Assembly: GCF_017876095.1 (NCBI RefSeq)
Contig: NZ_JAGINM010000008.1
Span: 186,001-250,000 of the forward strand
Length of the DNA: 64,000 nucleotides
Reading direction: 5' to 3'
DNA from: Azospirillum agricola
GTDB taxonomy: Bacteria; Pseudomonadota; Alphaproteobacteria; Azospirillales; Azospirillaceae
Shown: in pieces, positions 1 through 12,336 of the stretch
How the letters are laid out: each line of letters starts with the position of its first letter
Numbering within the stretch: position 1 is the stretch's first letter
Translations under genes and position numbers: made by a program
Notes under the pieces: model-generated
Databases searched by the model: none
Told to the model about the DNA's origin: nothing
The model's input: only the letters and a program-made list of their open reading frames with translations

Positions 1-12
1 GCCCTGTGGCTG

Positions 13-1670
13 ATGCCGCCGTTCGAGGGAGACGGCACGGTGGCGGTCCTGCTTGCCGCCGCCGCCGGCCTGACCGCCGCCGCCCTTCTGGTCGCCGTCC
101 GGGCGCGGGCGGAACTGGGGTGGCTCGGCCAGGAGCGCCGACGCGCGCTGGCCGCGGCGGCGTGGCGGGAGGACGCCTCCCGCGACGATTCGCTCGATCC
201 GGACGGGTTGGGCGGGGACGCCCTCGGCGATGCCGGCCTGGGGGAGGAGGAGCCGGAACGGCCGGGCGGGGCGGGCGGGCACGCCGCCGACCGGCAGGTC
301 CTGCTCGACGCGATGACGGACGCGGTGGTGTTGCTCGGCCCGGACGGCTGGGTGGTCGCCGCCAACCGGGCGGCGTCGGCGGCGCTGGGGGCCGCCGCCG
401 TGCCGGACAGCCGCTGGGACGACGGCGTCGTCTGGCCCGCCCCGCTGGTTCCCGAACGCCGGGCGCTGCCGGGTGGCGGCGCCCTGGTCATCGGCCGCGA
501 CCCGCTGCTCGACCGGTTGCGCACCGCGCAGACCGACGGCATGGACGCGATGGCCGGGCTGGCCGCCGCCATCGTCCACGACGTCAACAACGGGCTGGGC
601 GCGGTCGCCGGCTACGCCGATTTCCTGGTGACCGACCTGCCGGCCGACAGTCCGCAGGCCGATTACGCCACTCGCATCCTGCGCGCCGTCGACCGCAGCA
701 AGACGTTGATGCGCCAGATCCTGGCCGGCGCGCGCGGCGCCCCTCCGGAGTTCCGGCCGGTCACCGCCAGCCAGATCCTGAACGACGCCGCCGCGCGGCT
801 GCGGGCCACGCTGCCGGCGGAGGCGGCGCTGTCGGTGCGCGATGAACCGGAACTGCCGGCCTTCCCCGGCCATGCGGGGTTGCTGGCGCGGTGCCTGGCC
901 GCCGCCGGCACCGAGATCCGTGCTCTGGTTGAGCCCCGGCTGGGTTTCCGCGCGGCGCTGTGGAGCGGGGACCTCGACGCCTCGGCGGCGCCGCACGGCT
1001 GGCGGGTCGAAACCCCGCTGGTCCCCCGGCGCTGTCCGCACGCGATGTTCGAGCTTCGCAGCGGCGGGACGCCCCGCCCGATGGCCGATCTGCTCGCCGC
1101 CTTCGACCCGCTGCTCTCCGCCCGCGCGGCGGCGCGGCGGCAAGAGGAGGCGGCGGCGCCGTCGACCGCCCTGACCGTCGCCCGCTGGCACGACGGCGGG
1201 CTTTCCGTCTGGACCCACCCGACCGAGGGGACCGTGGTCCGCCTCTTCATTCCGATTCCCGCCGCCGAGACGGACCGGCCCGACCAGCCGTCCGCCGCCC
1301 CGCGCTGCCATGTGCTGGTGGTCGACGACAACCCGGCGATGGGCGACTGGCTGTCGGACAGCCTGGAGCGGCTGGGCTGCGAGGTGGCCGTCTGCGAAAG
1401 CGCCGGGGAGGCGCTGGAGATCGTCATGGAGGAGCCGGCCAGCTTCGACGTCGTCGTCGCCGGCCCGTCGGCCGGGGGAATGAGCGGCCCGGCGCTGATC
1501 GTCCGGCTTAAGGCCCTGCGTCCCGGCCTGTGCTGCGTGCTGTGCGGCGCCCCGGAGGGGATGGCGGAGGCCGAGCCGGTCCCCGCCGACCTGTTCCTGC
1601 CCCGTCCGGTGGACGCCGTGGCGCTGGCGCGCGCCATCGCCACCTTCGGTCCGGTGCTGGAGCGGCCGTG

Positions 1671-1671
<1 letters not shown>
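13..1671 (+). CDS. Histidine-kinase-like protein with degenerate ATPase and receiver domains
   Basis: The reading frame is open to the left edge, so the true start may lie outside the window. A membrane segment sits near residues 10-30. A PAS-like stretch (about 95-150) precedes a dimerisation helix with an intact H-box (IVHDVNNGLGAV, about 190). The ATP-binding half is eroded: I find no N-box asparagine, no DxGxG and no GxGLGL glycine loop. The C-terminal receiver (about 434-548) keeps the acidic pair (VVDDNP), but the phospho-acceptor site reads FDVVVAGPSAGG and the conserved KP is RP. It probably does not autophosphorylate. It may act as a phosphotransfer or scaffold partner of the hybrid kinase whose start codon overlaps its stop (ATGA). 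Catalytic inactivity is inferred. Confidence 0.75.
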
Positions 1672-4631
<2,960 letters not shown>

Positions 4632-5065
4632 ACGGCCCCGGCGGGGCGGACCGGAGGCGGGGGAGGGCTGCTTCCTCCCATCCCCTCGACCCATCATCCT
4701 CGCCCCGTCATCCTCGCGCAACCGGCGACCGGCGTCCCTTTCGTTCGGCATGCGTGGATGTGCCGGGCGCAATCCTGCGTCCCTTTTGCCGTCACATTTT
4801 TCCGCGCGACAACCATCCGTGTTGATGGTATTGAAAATCGTTTGCAACAAGCGCGCCCGCCACCGCCAGGGGCTGTCCGTGTAAATGGTTGGTAAAACGA
4901 ACAAAAACATTCTCCTCCGGGGCGGAGACAGCCAGAAATCAAGCGAGCCGGCGGTCGATTTTAAGTGCGACTGAGACTCATTCGCACTATAACGCGGGTC
5001 GGGGCCTTGCTCTGGGGTTCATCGGGATTTCGCCTTCTTTGTGTTCTGGGGGAGTTCGACCGCCA
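4632..5065. other. Intergenic region upstream of exbB
   Basis: About 430 bases without a convincing gene, and more AT-rich than its surroundings between roughly 4790 and 5000. It carries the Fur-like palindrome listed separately and a second looser Fur-like stretch near 4832-4848 (TTGAAAATCGTTTGCAA read from the plus strand). It most likely holds the iron-regulated promoter of exbB-exbD-tonB. I see no clear terminator for the upstream kinase. Confidence 0.5.
4966..4986. promoter_or_regulatory. Candidate Fur/Irr-type operator of the exbB operon
   Basis: A 21-base near-perfect palindrome with TGCGA / TCGCA ends and a TGAG-A-CTCA core, one mismatched pair besides the centre. It lies 80 bases before the exbB ATG. 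The dyad and its place before a TonB energy-transduction operon suggest an iron-responsive repressor site. The assignment to Fur rather than Irr or RirA is inference. Confidence 0.55.
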
Positions 5066-6013
5066 ATGCCGACACCGCTTCACCGTCCTCGCGCCGCCGC
5101 CGCGTTCGCCGGGTTCGCCACGCTGCTGAGCGCCGTGGCCGCCCTGGCGCAGGAGGGTGGCGCCGCCGTCGCCGGTGCCGCGCCCGCCGCAACGCCCGCC
5201 GCCCCGGCCCTCGACGCCGCCGCCACCGCTGCTCCCGCCGCCGCCGCCGCGACCCCCGTCGTCGCTCCCGCCGCCGAGCAGGCTGCGGCGGCCGCCGCCA
5301 CGGTGGCGACCCTGCCGCACGATCTGTCGGCCTGGGGCATGTTCGTGACCGCCAGCCCGGTGGTGCAGGCGGTGATGATCGGCCTGGCGCTGGCCTCGGT
5401 CGCCACCTGGACCATCGCGATCGCCAAGGCCATCGAGCTGTCCTCGGCCAAGCGCAAGGCCCGCGCCGCGCTCGCCATGCTGGAGGACGCGCGCTCGCTC
5501 GGCCAGGCGGCGGAGCGGGTCGGCTTCAGCCAGGGCACGGCCGCCACGCTGGTCCGCGCCGTCATCACCGAGGCCCACCTGTCGGCCGACGCCCCGTCGC
5601 GCGAGGGACTGATGGACCGCGCCGCCTCGCGGCTGGAGCGGATCGAGGCCGCCGCCGGCCGCCGCATGGCGCGCGGCACCGGCATCCTCGCCACCATCGG
5701 CTCGACCGGCCCCTTCATCGGCCTGTTCGGCACGGTGTGGGGCATCATGACCAGCTTCATCGGCATCTCCAAGGCGCAGACCACCAACCTCGCCGTCGTG
5801 GCGCCGGGCATCGCCGAGGCGCTGCTGGCCACCGCCATCGGCCTGGTCGCCGCCATTCCCGCCGTCGTCGTCTACAACGCCTGCACCCGCGCCATCGGCG
5901 GGCACAAGGCCCAGCTCACCGACGCCTCGGCCGCCGTGCTGCGCCTGCTGAGCCGCGACATCGACCGCCACGCGCTGCCCCGCTCGGTCGGCGCGTCGAG
6001 CGCGGCGGAGTGA
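5066..6013 (+). CDS. exbB: TonB-system energizer ExbB
   Basis: 315 residues. It is the proton-channel component that, with ExbD, uses the proton gradient to energise TonB at the inner membrane. A signal-peptide-like N-terminus ends near ALAQEGG (about 28). A low-complexity Ala/Pro linker (to about 80) leads to the MotA/TolQ/ExbB domain with three membrane segments (about 95-120, 210-235, 250-275). The family signature is seen in [19 protein letters not shown]. The ATG at 5066 is chosen because a purine-rich site (GGGGGAG) precedes it and it gives the signal peptide directly. An upstream in-frame extension to 4889 would run through the Fur-like box and is unlikely. First gene of exbB-exbD-tonB; exbD starts 6 bases after the stop. 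Confidence 0.93.
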   Translation: MPTPLHRPRAAAAFAGFATLLSAVAALAQEGGAAVAGAAPAATPAAPALDAAATAAPAAAAATPVVAPAAEQAAAAAATVATLPHDLSAWGMFVTASPVVQAVMIGLALASVATWTIAIAKAIELSSAKRKARAALAMLEDARSLGQAAERVGFSQGTAATLVRAVITEAHLSADAPSREGLMDRAASRLERIEAAAGRRMARGTGILATIGSTGPFIGLFGTVWGIMTSFIGISKAQTTNLAVVAPGIAEALLATAIGLVAAIPAVVVYNACTRAIGGHKAQLTDASAAVLRLLSRDIDRHALPRSVGASSAAE

Positions 6014-6019
6014 CCGGCG

Positions 6020-6448
6020 ATGGGTGCCCGTCTCGGTTCCGGCGGTGACGACGAACTCACCGAAACACACGAGATCAACGTCACGCCCTTCATCGACGTC
6101 GTTCTCGTCCTGCTGATCATCTTCATGGTGGCGGCGCCGCTCGCCACCGTGGACGTCCCGGTCGACCTGCCGGCCTCCACCGCGACGCCGACCCCGCGTC
6201 CGGACAAGCCGCTGTTCCTGTCGATCCAGGCCGACAAGACCCTGTCGCTGGGCGAGACCAAGACCACCCGCGAGGGGCTTGGCGCGGCGCTCGACGCGGC
6301 GACCAACGGCGACAAGACGGCGCGGGTCTTCCTGCGCGCCGACAAGACGGTCGATTACGGCGCGCTGACCGAGGTCATGAACGCGCTGCGCGGCGCCGGT
6401 TATCTGAAGGTCGGTCTGGTCGGTCTGGAATCGGCGCCGGCGCCATGA
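6020..6448 (+). CDS. exbD: Biopolymer transport protein ExbD
   Basis: 142 residues, normal for the family. A short cytoplasmic N-terminus (about 1-25) precedes a single membrane helix (FIDVVLVLLIIFMVAAPLA, about 26-45). The aspartate in FIDVV is the conserved protonatable residue. The periplasmic domain follows and includes FLRADKTVDYG. It works with ExbB as the stator that powers TonB. Its last codon overlaps the tonB start (ATGA), so translation of exbD and tonB is coupled. Confidence 0.93.
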   Translation: MGARLGSGGDDELTETHEINVTPFIDVVLVLLIIFMVAAPLATVDVPVDLPASTATPTPRPDKPLFLSIQADKTLSLGETKTTREGLGAALDAATNGDKTARVFLRADKTVDYGALTEVMNALRGAGYLKVGLVGLESAPAP

Positions 6449-7296
6449 CCGCGTCGAGCATCGACCCGGCCTTCCTGGTCGAGGAGCCGCCGCCCTCGGG
6501 GGCCTTCCGCTGGAGCGGAAGCTTCCTGCTGGCGCTCGGCGTGCACGCGGCGGCGGGCATCGCCTTCATGGCGTGGCATGTTCCGGTGGAACCGATCGAC
6601 GCCGAGCCGCCCGCCGTGATGCTGGAACTGGCGCCGCTGCCGGTGGCCCCGCCCGAGCCGACCCCGGCGATGGAGGCCCCGCCGCCCGAGCCGGTGGTCG
6701 AGCCGCCGCCGCCCGAGCCCCCCCCTCCCGAACCGGAACCGCCGCCGCCCGAGCCGATCGTCGAGCCGCCGCCTCCGCCGGAGCCTCCCCCGGTGGTCGA
6801 GCCGGAGGTGGTGCTGCCCAAGCCGCCGCCGGAGCCGCCGAAGCCGAAGCCGGAACCCAAGAAGGAACCGCCCAAGCCGAAGAAGGAACCGCCCAAGCCG
6901 CCGCCCCCGCGCGCCGCGCCGCAGGTGGCGCCCGTCGCCCCGGCGGCGCCCGCGCCAGCCCCGGCCCCCGTCGCGGCGGCTCCCGCCCCGTCGATGGCGC
7001 CGAGCCGCGCGGTCCCGAGCTGGCAGGGCCGGGTGCTCGGCCATCTGGAACGGCACAAGCGCTATCCGCGTTCGGCCCAGGCCCGCCGTCAGGAGGGCGT
7101 GGCCCAGGTCCGCTTCGTCATCGACCGCGAAGGCAAGGTGCTGTCGGTGCAGCTCGACAAGACCTCCGGCACCGCCGTGCTGGACGAGGAGACGGTGGAG
7201 ATGGTCCGCCGCGCCTCGCCGGTCCCGGCACCGCCCGAGGAGATGACCCAGGATCGGATCGAACTGGTTGTTCCGGTTCAATTTTTCCTGAAATAG
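6445..7296 (+). CDS. tonB: Energy transducer TonB
   Basis: 283 residues. A cytoplasmic N-terminus and an anchor helix (about 25-47) precede a long Pro/Glu then Pro/Lys linker (about 65-165) built of repeated EPPPPEP- and KPEPKKEPP-like units. The C-terminal TonB domain (about 190-283) has the YPRSAQARRQEG start and a VRFVIDREGKV strand. The linker would span the periplasm and the C-terminal domain would contact TonB boxes of outer-membrane receptors such as the one encoded next. It is the last gene of the operon and is followed at once by a perfect terminator hairpin. The linker is longer and more acidic in its first half than in many TonB proteins. Confidence 0.93.
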   Translation: MTASSIDPAFLVEEPPPSGAFRWSGSFLLALGVHAAAGIAFMAWHVPVEPIDAEPPAVMLELAPLPVAPPEPTPAMEAPPPEPVVEPPPPEPPPPEPEPPPPEPIVEPPPPPEPPPVVEPEVVLPKPPPEPPKPKPEPKKEPPKPKKEPPKPPPPRAAPQVAPVAPAAPAPAPAPVAAAPAPSMAPSRAVPSWQGRVLGHLERHKRYPRSAQARRQEGVAQVRFVIDREGKVLSVQLDKTSGTAVLDEETVEMVRRASPVPAPPEEMTQDRIELVVPVQFFLK

Positions 7297-7320
7297 CCCG
7301 CTCCGGGAAGCGCGCGGAAA

Positions 7321-7352
7321 AAGCCCCTGTGACCCTTTGGTCACAGGGGCTT
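7321..7352. terminator. Rho-independent terminator after tonB
   Basis: A perfect 14-bp stem (AAGCCCCTGTGACC paired with its complement) with a CTTT loop, followed by a run of six T. It separates the exbB-exbD-tonB operon from the receptor promoter region. Confidence 0.92.
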
Positions 7353-7369
7353 TTTTGTTTACTCGCGAA

Positions 7370-7384
7370 TAAGAATCATTTTCA
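7370..7384. promoter_or_regulatory. Candidate Fur box 1 of the siderophore receptor
   Basis: TAAGAATCATTTTCA fits the 7-1-7 Fur pattern (TGANAATNATTNTCA) well. It lies in an AT-rich stretch directly after the tonB terminator, about 85 bases before the receptor start. A second, very similar box lies 45 bases downstream. Confidence 0.65.
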
Positions 7385-7414
7385 TTTCTCGTTGCTTAAG
7401 CTTCTAAGTGATTT

Positions 7415-7429
7415 TAAGAATGATTTGCA
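7415..7429. promoter_or_regulatory. Candidate Fur box 2 of the siderophore receptor
   Basis: TAAGAATGATTTGCA shares 13 of 15 bases with the box at 7370-7384. Two boxes 45 bases apart, on about the same helical face, suggest cooperative iron-dependent repression of the receptor and hydroxylase genes. Function is inferred from sequence and position. Confidence 0.6.
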
Positions 7430-7468
7430 TTCAGCCGCCTGTCGCAGATTCCTTGGGGGGAATTGAAC

Positions 7469-9652
7469 GTGTCATCATCCAACACCGTCCTGCTGTCCAT
7501 GAGGGTTTCCCGGCAGGTCGCCACCTCGTCCGCTCTCGGGCTGGCGCTCTCCTGCGCCTCCCTGCTGCCGGCCGCCGCCCAGACGGCGTCGCAGTCGGCG
7601 GCGCCCGCCGCCGCGACGCAGCAGCAGCTTCCGGCCATTTCGGTCGAGGGCGCCCGGCCGCAGAACGACTACAAGGTCGACCGCGCCTCATCGCCGAAGA
7701 CGAGCGAGCCGCTGCTCGACACGCCGCAGACGATCACCGTCATCCCGCGCGAGGTGATCGAGGATCGCGGCGCCAACTCGCTGCGCGACGTCCTGCGCAC
7801 GGTTCCGGGCGTCACCATCGCGGCCGGCGAGGGGGGCGGGCCGCAGGGCGACAACCTGAAGATCCGCGGCTTCGCCGCCAACACCGACCTGTTCATCGAC
7901 GGGATGCGGGACCAGGGCCAGTACAGCCGCGATTCCTTCAACCTGGAGCAGGTCGAGGTGGTCAAGGGCGGGTCGGCGACGTCGGCGGGCCGGGGGGCCA
8001 CCGGTGGCGCCGTCAACCTCGTCACCAAGGCTCCGCAGAAGGAAGCGATCACCGCCGGCACGGTCGCGCTCGGAACCGACCGCACCAAGCGGATCACCGC
8101 CGACCTGAACCAGCCGCTGACCGCGCTGGGACTCGACAACGCCGCCATCCGGCTGAACGTGATGGGCCAGACCTCCGGCATCGCCGGGCGCGACGTGGTG
8201 GAGAACAACCGCTGGGGCTTCAACCCCTCGATCACCTTCGGCCTGACCGGGCCGACCAAATTCACGCTCAGCTACTTCCACCTCCAGGAGGACAACATCC
8301 CGGATTACGGCATCCCGGTCGTCAACGCGACCTCGCTGCCGGACGTGAAGCGCGAGAACTACTATGGCTTCAAGGACCTGAACGCCGAGACCGTGCGCAC
8401 CGACATCGGCACCGCGCGGCTGGAGCACGAGTTCAACGACAGCGTCAGCGTCCGCAACACGCTGCGCGCCGCGCAGACCCGGCGCATCTCCAACGTCTCG
8501 GTGCCGCGCGCCGCGAACGTCGCCGCCAACAGCATGACCAAGGTGCCGACGGCCCGCGACGCCATGCTGAAGACGATCGACAACCAGACCGACGTCACGC
8601 TGAAGTTCGCCACCGGCGCCCTCAGCCACACGGTGGTGACCGGCGTCGAGCTGACGGCGGAAAGCTACGACAACCAGCCCTACAGCTTCTCGGCCAACGC
8701 CTCGACCACCGACCGGCTGTTCACCCCGAACCCGTTCGCCCGCTACACCGGCACCCGCACCCCCGGCGCCAAGACCGAGACGGACAGCACCACCGCCGCC
8801 GTCTACCTGATGGACACCATCAAGATCGGCGAGCAATGGGAGGTGGCCGGCGGCGTCCGCTACGACCGCTTCCACGCCGAGACCGACATCGCCCGCACCG
8901 CCACTTCGGCGGCGGCCAACCTGGAGCGCACCGACAATCTGGTGAGCTGGCGCGGCGCGGTGATCTACAAGCCGGTGCCCAACGCCAGCGTCTACGCCAG
9001 CGCCTCCAGCTCCTACAACCCGTCGGCCGAGGGGCTGTCGCTGACGGTGGCGAACGCCGGCACCCCGCCGGAGAAGAACGTCACCTACGAGGTCGGCACC
9101 AAGTGGGACCTGCTGGGCGACACGCTGTCGCTGACCGGCGCCCTGTTCCGCACCGAGAAGACCAACGCCCGCGAGACGCTGCCGGGCGGCACCGTGCAGG
9201 TGCTGAACGGCGTGCGCCGCGTGGACGGGATCGAGCTGGGCGTCGCCGGCCATCTGACCAGCAAGTGGCAGGTCTTCGGCGGCTACACCTACCAGACCAG
9301 CGAGATCGTCGAGACCTTCACCGCCGCCAACAAGGGCAACGAGCTGGCCAGCACGCCCAAGCACACCTTCAGCCTGTGGAGCACCTACGAGCTGCCGTGG
9401 AACCTGAAGGTCGGCGGCGGCGTGCAGTATGTCGCCGACCGCTACTGGTCGGACGCCAACCTCGGCAAGATCCCGAACTACGCGGTGTTCGACGCGATGG
9501 CGGCCTACACGATCCGTCCGGGCGTCGATCTCCAGCTCAACGTCTACAACATCGCCGACAAGTTCTACATCGAGCGCGTCCATGCCGGCGGCGGCCACGC
9601 GGTGCCGGGCGCCGGCCGCACGGCGCTGCTGACCACCAGCGTGAAGTTCTGA
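7469..9652 (+). CDS. TonB-dependent catecholate siderophore receptor (Fiu-like)
   Basis: About 727 residues. It is an outer-membrane gated barrel importing ferric siderophores with TonB energy. A signal peptide ends near AAAQTASQ. A TonB-box-like segment (ISVEGARP, about 57) precedes the plug domain with [18 protein letters not shown], GLxIRGF-type [19 protein letters not shown] and [18 protein letters not shown]. The barrel ends in an aromatic residue (VKF), as usual for BAM substrates. The GTG at 7469 is chosen because the GGGGGG site ends 8 bases upstream; the TTG at 7463 is too close. The neighbouring PiuC/YbiX hydroxylase matches the fiu-ybiX pairing of Escherichia coli and supports a catecholate substrate. 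Regulated by the two Fur-like boxes upstream. Confidence 0.9.
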   Translation: MSSSNTVLLSMRVSRQVATSSALGLALSCASLLPAAAQTASQSAAPAAATQQQLPAISVEGARPQNDYKVDRASSPKTSEPLLDTPQTITVIPREVIEDRGANSLRDVLRTVPGVTIAAGEGGGPQGDNLKIRGFAANTDLFIDGMRDQGQYSRDSFNLEQVEVVKGGSATSAGRGATGGAVNLVTKAPQKEAITAGTVALGTDRTKRITADLNQPLTALGLDNAAIRLNVMGQTSGIAGRDVVENNRWGFNPSITFGLTGPTKFTLSYFHLQEDNIPDYGIPVVNATSLPDVKRENYYGFKDLNAETVRTDIGTARLEHEFNDSVSVRNTLRAAQTRRISNVSVPRAANVAANSMTKVPTARDAMLKTIDNQTDVTLKFATGALSHTVVTGVELTAESYDNQPYSFSANASTTDRLFTPNPFARYTGTRTPGAKTETDSTTAAVYLMDTIKIGEQWEVAGGVRYDRFHAETDIARTATSAAANLERTDNLVSWRGAVIYKPVPNASVYASASSSYNPSAEGLSLTVANAGTPPEKNVTYEVGTKWDLLGDTLSLTGALFRTEKTNARETLPGGTVQVLNGVRRVDGIELGVAGHLTSKWQVFGGYTYQTSEIVETFTAANKGNELASTPKHTFSLWSTYELPWNLKVGGGVQYVADRYWSDANLGKIPNYAVFDAMAAYTIRPGVDLQLNVYNIADKFYIERVHAGGGHAVPGAGRTALLTTSVKF

Positions 9653-9676
9653 CGGACGTCCAGGCTCCATCCGGAC

Positions 9677-9704
9677 AAGGCGCCGGGGCCGTCCCCGGTG
9701 CCTT
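9677..9704. terminator. Hairpin between receptor and hydroxylase
   Basis: A 12-bp stem (AAGGCGCCGGGG with one wobble) and a 4-base loop, followed by a pyrimidine tract (CCTCTTCC). It may attenuate read-through from the receptor into the hydroxylase gene, or mark the 3' end of a processed message. Confidence 0.6.
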
Positions 9705-9759
9705 CCTCTTCCTTCACCCTTCCTTTCGTCCGGTCCGCATTTTCGGTACGGAGACGCGC

Positions 9760-10440
9760 ATGCTTCTGCACATTCCCAACGTCCTGACGGCCGAACAGGT
9801 CGCCGAGGCGCGCCGCATCCTGGATCAGGCCGATTGGGTGGACGGAGCGGTCACCGCCGGCCACCAGTCGGCGCGGGCGAAAAACAACATGCAGATTCCC
9901 GAACAGCACCCGGCGGCCCGCCAGCTGGGCGACGTGATCCTGGCGGCGCTGGAGCGCAACCCGCTGTTCATGGCGGCGGCGCTGCCGCTGAAGGTCTACC
10001 CGCCGATGTTCAACCGCTATTCCGGCGGCCAGACCTTCGGCGTGCATGTCGACAACGCCATCCGGCAGGTGCCGGGCACGGCGCACCGCGTGCGCACCGA
10101 CCTGTCGGCCACCCTGTTCCTCACCGGCCCCGACGAGTATGACGGCGGCGAGCTGACGGTGGAGGACACCTACGGCGTCCACATGGTCAAGCTGCCGGCC
10201 GGCGATCTGGTGCTCTACCCGTCGACCAGCCTGCATCAGGTCAAGCCGGTGACGCGCGGCGCCCGGATCTGCTCCTTCTTCTGGATGCAGAGCATGATCC
10301 GCGACGACGGGCGGCGGACCATGCTGTTCGATCTCGACACCGCGATCCAGAAGATCGGCGCCGACGTGCCGGACCATCCGGGCGTCGTGCAGCTGACCGG
10401 CCTCTACCACAACCTGCTGCGCCATTGGGCCGATACCTGA
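9760..10440 (+). CDS. piuC: PKHD-type Fe(II)/2-oxoglutarate hydroxylase (PiuC/YbiX family)
   Basis: 226 residues, the usual length. The double-stranded beta-helix dioxygenase core has the HxD iron ligands in FGVHVDNA (about 95-97), the distal His in [10 protein letters not shown] (about 158) and the 2-oxoglutarate-binding Arg shortly after (TRGARI). N-terminal [16 protein letters not shown] is typical. Members sit beside catecholate receptors and are iron-regulated; their substrate is not settled. It lies downstream of the receptor, separated by a hairpin, so it is probably co-regulated with it. The ATG at 9760 has a GGAGAC site a few bases upstream. Confidence 0.92.
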   Translation: MLLHIPNVLTAEQVAEARRILDQADWVDGAVTAGHQSARAKNNMQIPEQHPAARQLGDVILAALERNPLFMAAALPLKVYPPMFNRYSGGQTFGVHVDNAIRQVPGTAHRVRTDLSATLFLTGPDEYDGGELTVEDTYGVHMVKLPAGDLVLYPSTSLHQVKPVTRGARICSFFWMQSMIRDDGRRTMLFDLDTAIQKIGADVPDHPGVVQLTGLYHNLLRHWADT

Positions 10441-10511
10441 TCGCCGACATCTGGTTGCCGGCATCTGGGCGCCGCCGGTCCCAAGGGGGCGTCGGAAGGG
10501 CAGGGCGCCGC

Positions 10512-11156
10512 TCAGGCCCCCTTGGCGGCGCGGTAGGCGTCCAGAAGCTGCCGCCCGGCGGCGAGGATGGCGTCGCGGTCGCCCTTCCTGACCAGCGACT
10601 CGTCGACCAGCTTGCCGCCGGCCCCGACGCAGGCGACGCCGGCCGCCACGTAGGACGCCACGTTGCCGGCGTCGATGCCGCCGGTCGGCACGAAGCGGAT
10701 GCCCGGAAACACCGACTTCAAAGCCTTGATGTGCGCCGGCCCGACCGTCGAGGCCGGGAAGATCTTCACCGCGTCGGCCCCGGCGACGCTGGCCGCGTGG
10801 ACCTCGCTGGGGGTGAGCGCGCCCATCAGGCAGGCGACGCCGTGGTCGCGGCAGGCGGCGGCGACCTCGGGCAGCACGCAGGGCGACACCACGTAGCGGG
10901 CGCCGGCCTTCACCACGTCGGCGACCCCGGCGGCGGTCAGCACCGTGCCGGCGCCGATCAGGGCGCCGCCCTCGGCGGTCAGCTCCTCGATCAGCCCGAC
11001 CGCGCCCGGCGTCGTCATGGTGATCTCGAAGGTGCCGTAACCGGCCTCGCGCAGCCAGCCCACGGCGGTGCGCGCCAGATCGGCCGAGCTGTTGCGGATG
11101 ACGGGGACCACGCCATAGGCGACGAGCCGGTCGAGAATCTCGGTGGTGGAGGTCAT
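10512..11156 (-). CDS. eda: 2-dehydro-3-deoxy-6-phosphogluconate/galactonate aldolase (Eda family)
   Basis: 214 residues forming a class I aldolase TIM barrel. It splits KDPG (or KDPGal) into pyruvate and glyceraldehyde 3-phosphate in the Entner-Doudoroff and uronate routes. The catalytic Glu is in FEITMTTPGAV (about 45) and the Schiff-base Lys is in DAVKIFPAST (about 131); PTGGI and GAGG loops bind the phosphate. Its start codon overlaps the stop of the upstream RpiR-family gene (ATGA on the minus strand), so the two form one operon. With KDG kinase (19781) it completes KDG to pyruvate. KDPG versus KDPGal specificity cannot be read from sequence. Confidence 0.9.
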   Translation of the reverse strand: MTSTTEILDRLVAYGVVPVIRNSSADLARTAVGWLREAGYGTFEITMTTPGAVGLIEELTAEGGALIGAGTVLTAAGVADVVKAGARYVVSPCVLPEVAAACRDHGVACLMGALTPSEVHAASVAGADAVKIFPASTVGPAHIKALKSVFPGIRFVPTGGIDAGNVASYVAAGVACVGAGGKLVDESLVRKGDRDAILAAGRQLLDAYRAAKGA

Positions 11157-12079
11157 TGGGAATCCTCAAGCTGGAGAGTGGCGGATGGGGTGTCCTGCGG
11201 GTCATCCCGTAGGGTGTCCCCGGCCCGGTGACGGCCGCGCAGCGCGGCCTTGATGCGGGACAGGCGGTGGTTGAGGCCGGGCGGCGACAGCAGCCCGACG
11301 GCGACGGTCAGCGCGTCGACCAGCGCGAGCTGCGCCAGCCGGGAGGCCATCGGCGTGTGGACGGCGGTGTCCTCGTCGACGTCGACGACCAGCAGCGTGT
11401 CGCAGAGCGCGGCCAGCGGCGTGCCGGCCCCGGTGATGGCGACCAGCGTCGCGCCGCCCTCGCGGGCGATGGCGGCCGAATCGAGGATCTCGCGGCTGGT
11501 GCCGGTCTTGGAGATGGCGAGCAGCACGTCGCCGGGGCCGAGCGTCGCCGCCGCCATCGCCTGGATGTGGGCGTCCGACGAGGCGGCGACCGCGGGCAGC
11601 AGCCGGAACAGCTTGTGGTGGGCGTCCTGCGCCACGGCGCCCGAGGCGCCGACGCCGACGATCTCCACCCGGCCCGCCGTGAGCAGGGCCCGCGCCGCGC
11701 GTTCCAGCGCCGCCGGGTCGAGCGTGTCGCGCAGGCGGGCCAGCGCGTCGATGGCGCGGTTCAGCACCTTCGCCGCCGCACCGCCGACGCTGTCGCCGGG
11801 CGACAGGTCGCGCGCCAGTGTCACCGGCGCCAGCCGCGCCTCCTCCCGCGCGGCGCTGGCCGCGAGATGCTGGGCGAGGCGCAGCTTGAAATCCTGGAAA
11901 CCGGAAAAGCCGGCGGCGCGGCAGAAGCGCAGGACGGTCGGCTCGCTCACCCCGGCCTTGGCGGCGAGCTGGCCGATGCTGTCCTCCAGCACCGCGTCGG
12001 GTGCGGCCAGCACGACCCGCGCGACGGCGATCTCCGCGCGGCGCAGGCGGTCGAGGGAGGCTTCGATGGCGGCGAGCAT
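11153..12079 (-). CDS. hexR: RpiR-family transcriptional regulator, HexR-like
   Basis: 308 residues from ATG 12079. An N-terminal helix-turn-helix domain (about 1-77, with GVSEPTVLRFCRAAGFSG) precedes a phosphosugar-binding SIS domain (about 115-260, with VGVGASGAVAQDAHHK and ISKTGTSREI). HexR represses central sugar-acid genes and is released by KDPG. The adjacent eda gene and a perfect match to the HexR consensus 26 bases upstream support this assignment. An upstream in-frame start at 12154 would place the operator inside the gene, so 12079 is preferred. It is probably autoregulated. Confidence 0.82.
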   Translation of the reverse strand: MLAAIEASLDRLRRAEIAVARVVLAAPDAVLEDSIGQLAAKAGVSEPTVLRFCRAAGFSGFQDFKLRLAQHLAASAAREEARLAPVTLARDLSPGDSVGGAAAKVLNRAIDALARLRDTLDPAALERAARALLTAGRVEIVGVGASGAVAQDAHHKLFRLLPAVAASSDAHIQAMAAATLGPGDVLLAISKTGTSREILDSAAIAREGGATLVAITGAGTPLAALCDTLLVVDVDEDTAVHTPMASRLAQLALVDALTVAVGLLSPPGLNHRLSRIKAALRGRHRAGDTLRDDPQDTPSATLQLEDSQ

Positions 12080-12104
12080 GGGCGGCGGTCCGGGACGCTG
12101 GTTT

Positions 12105-12119
12105 TGTAGTTTTACTACA
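12105..12119. promoter_or_regulatory. HexR operator
   Basis: TGTAGTTTTACTACA is a perfect 6-3-6 inverted repeat and an exact match to the published HexR consensus TGTARTWWWAYTACA. It lies immediately upstream of the hexR-eda operon, in the divergent region with kduI. Confidence 0.85.
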
Positions 12120-12195
12120 TTCTGGCGGCCGTGTCGATCCACCGATGAAGCCAAGCTACAGACCGTTCGTTGGCCCCGCAGAATCCCGCTTGACT

Positions 12196-12211
12196 GATAT
12201 ACTAGTATATC
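12196..12211. promoter_or_regulatory. Perfect 16-bp palindrome upstream of kduI
   Basis: GATATACTAGTATATC is self-complementary over its full 16 bases and stands out in GC-rich surroundings. It lies 125 bases before kduI, in the hexR/kduI divergent region. Size and symmetry fit an operator of a dimeric GntR-family repressor; the GntR regulators at 20707 and 21625 are candidates. The cognate protein is inferred. Confidence 0.6.
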
Positions 12212-12336
12212 CTACTGATGGTCCGAGACACGGCGCACCCAGCGCGAGAATCAAGGCGACCGCCCCGGCCGCGCTTCCGGGCGCCTCGGCCGGACGGGCG
12301 GGACGATGAGCCGGACGACGGCCCCAGGGAGACAGC

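Noticed and set aside
6660..6920. Proline-rich tandem units as a DNA repeat array
   Set aside because: The units lie in frame inside tonB and encode the normal periplasm-spanning linker. They are irregular at the DNA level and are not a CRISPR or satellite.
11228..12197. Plus-strand frames antisense to hexR
   Set aside because: They overlap the HTH and SIS domains of hexR completely and have no supporting features.
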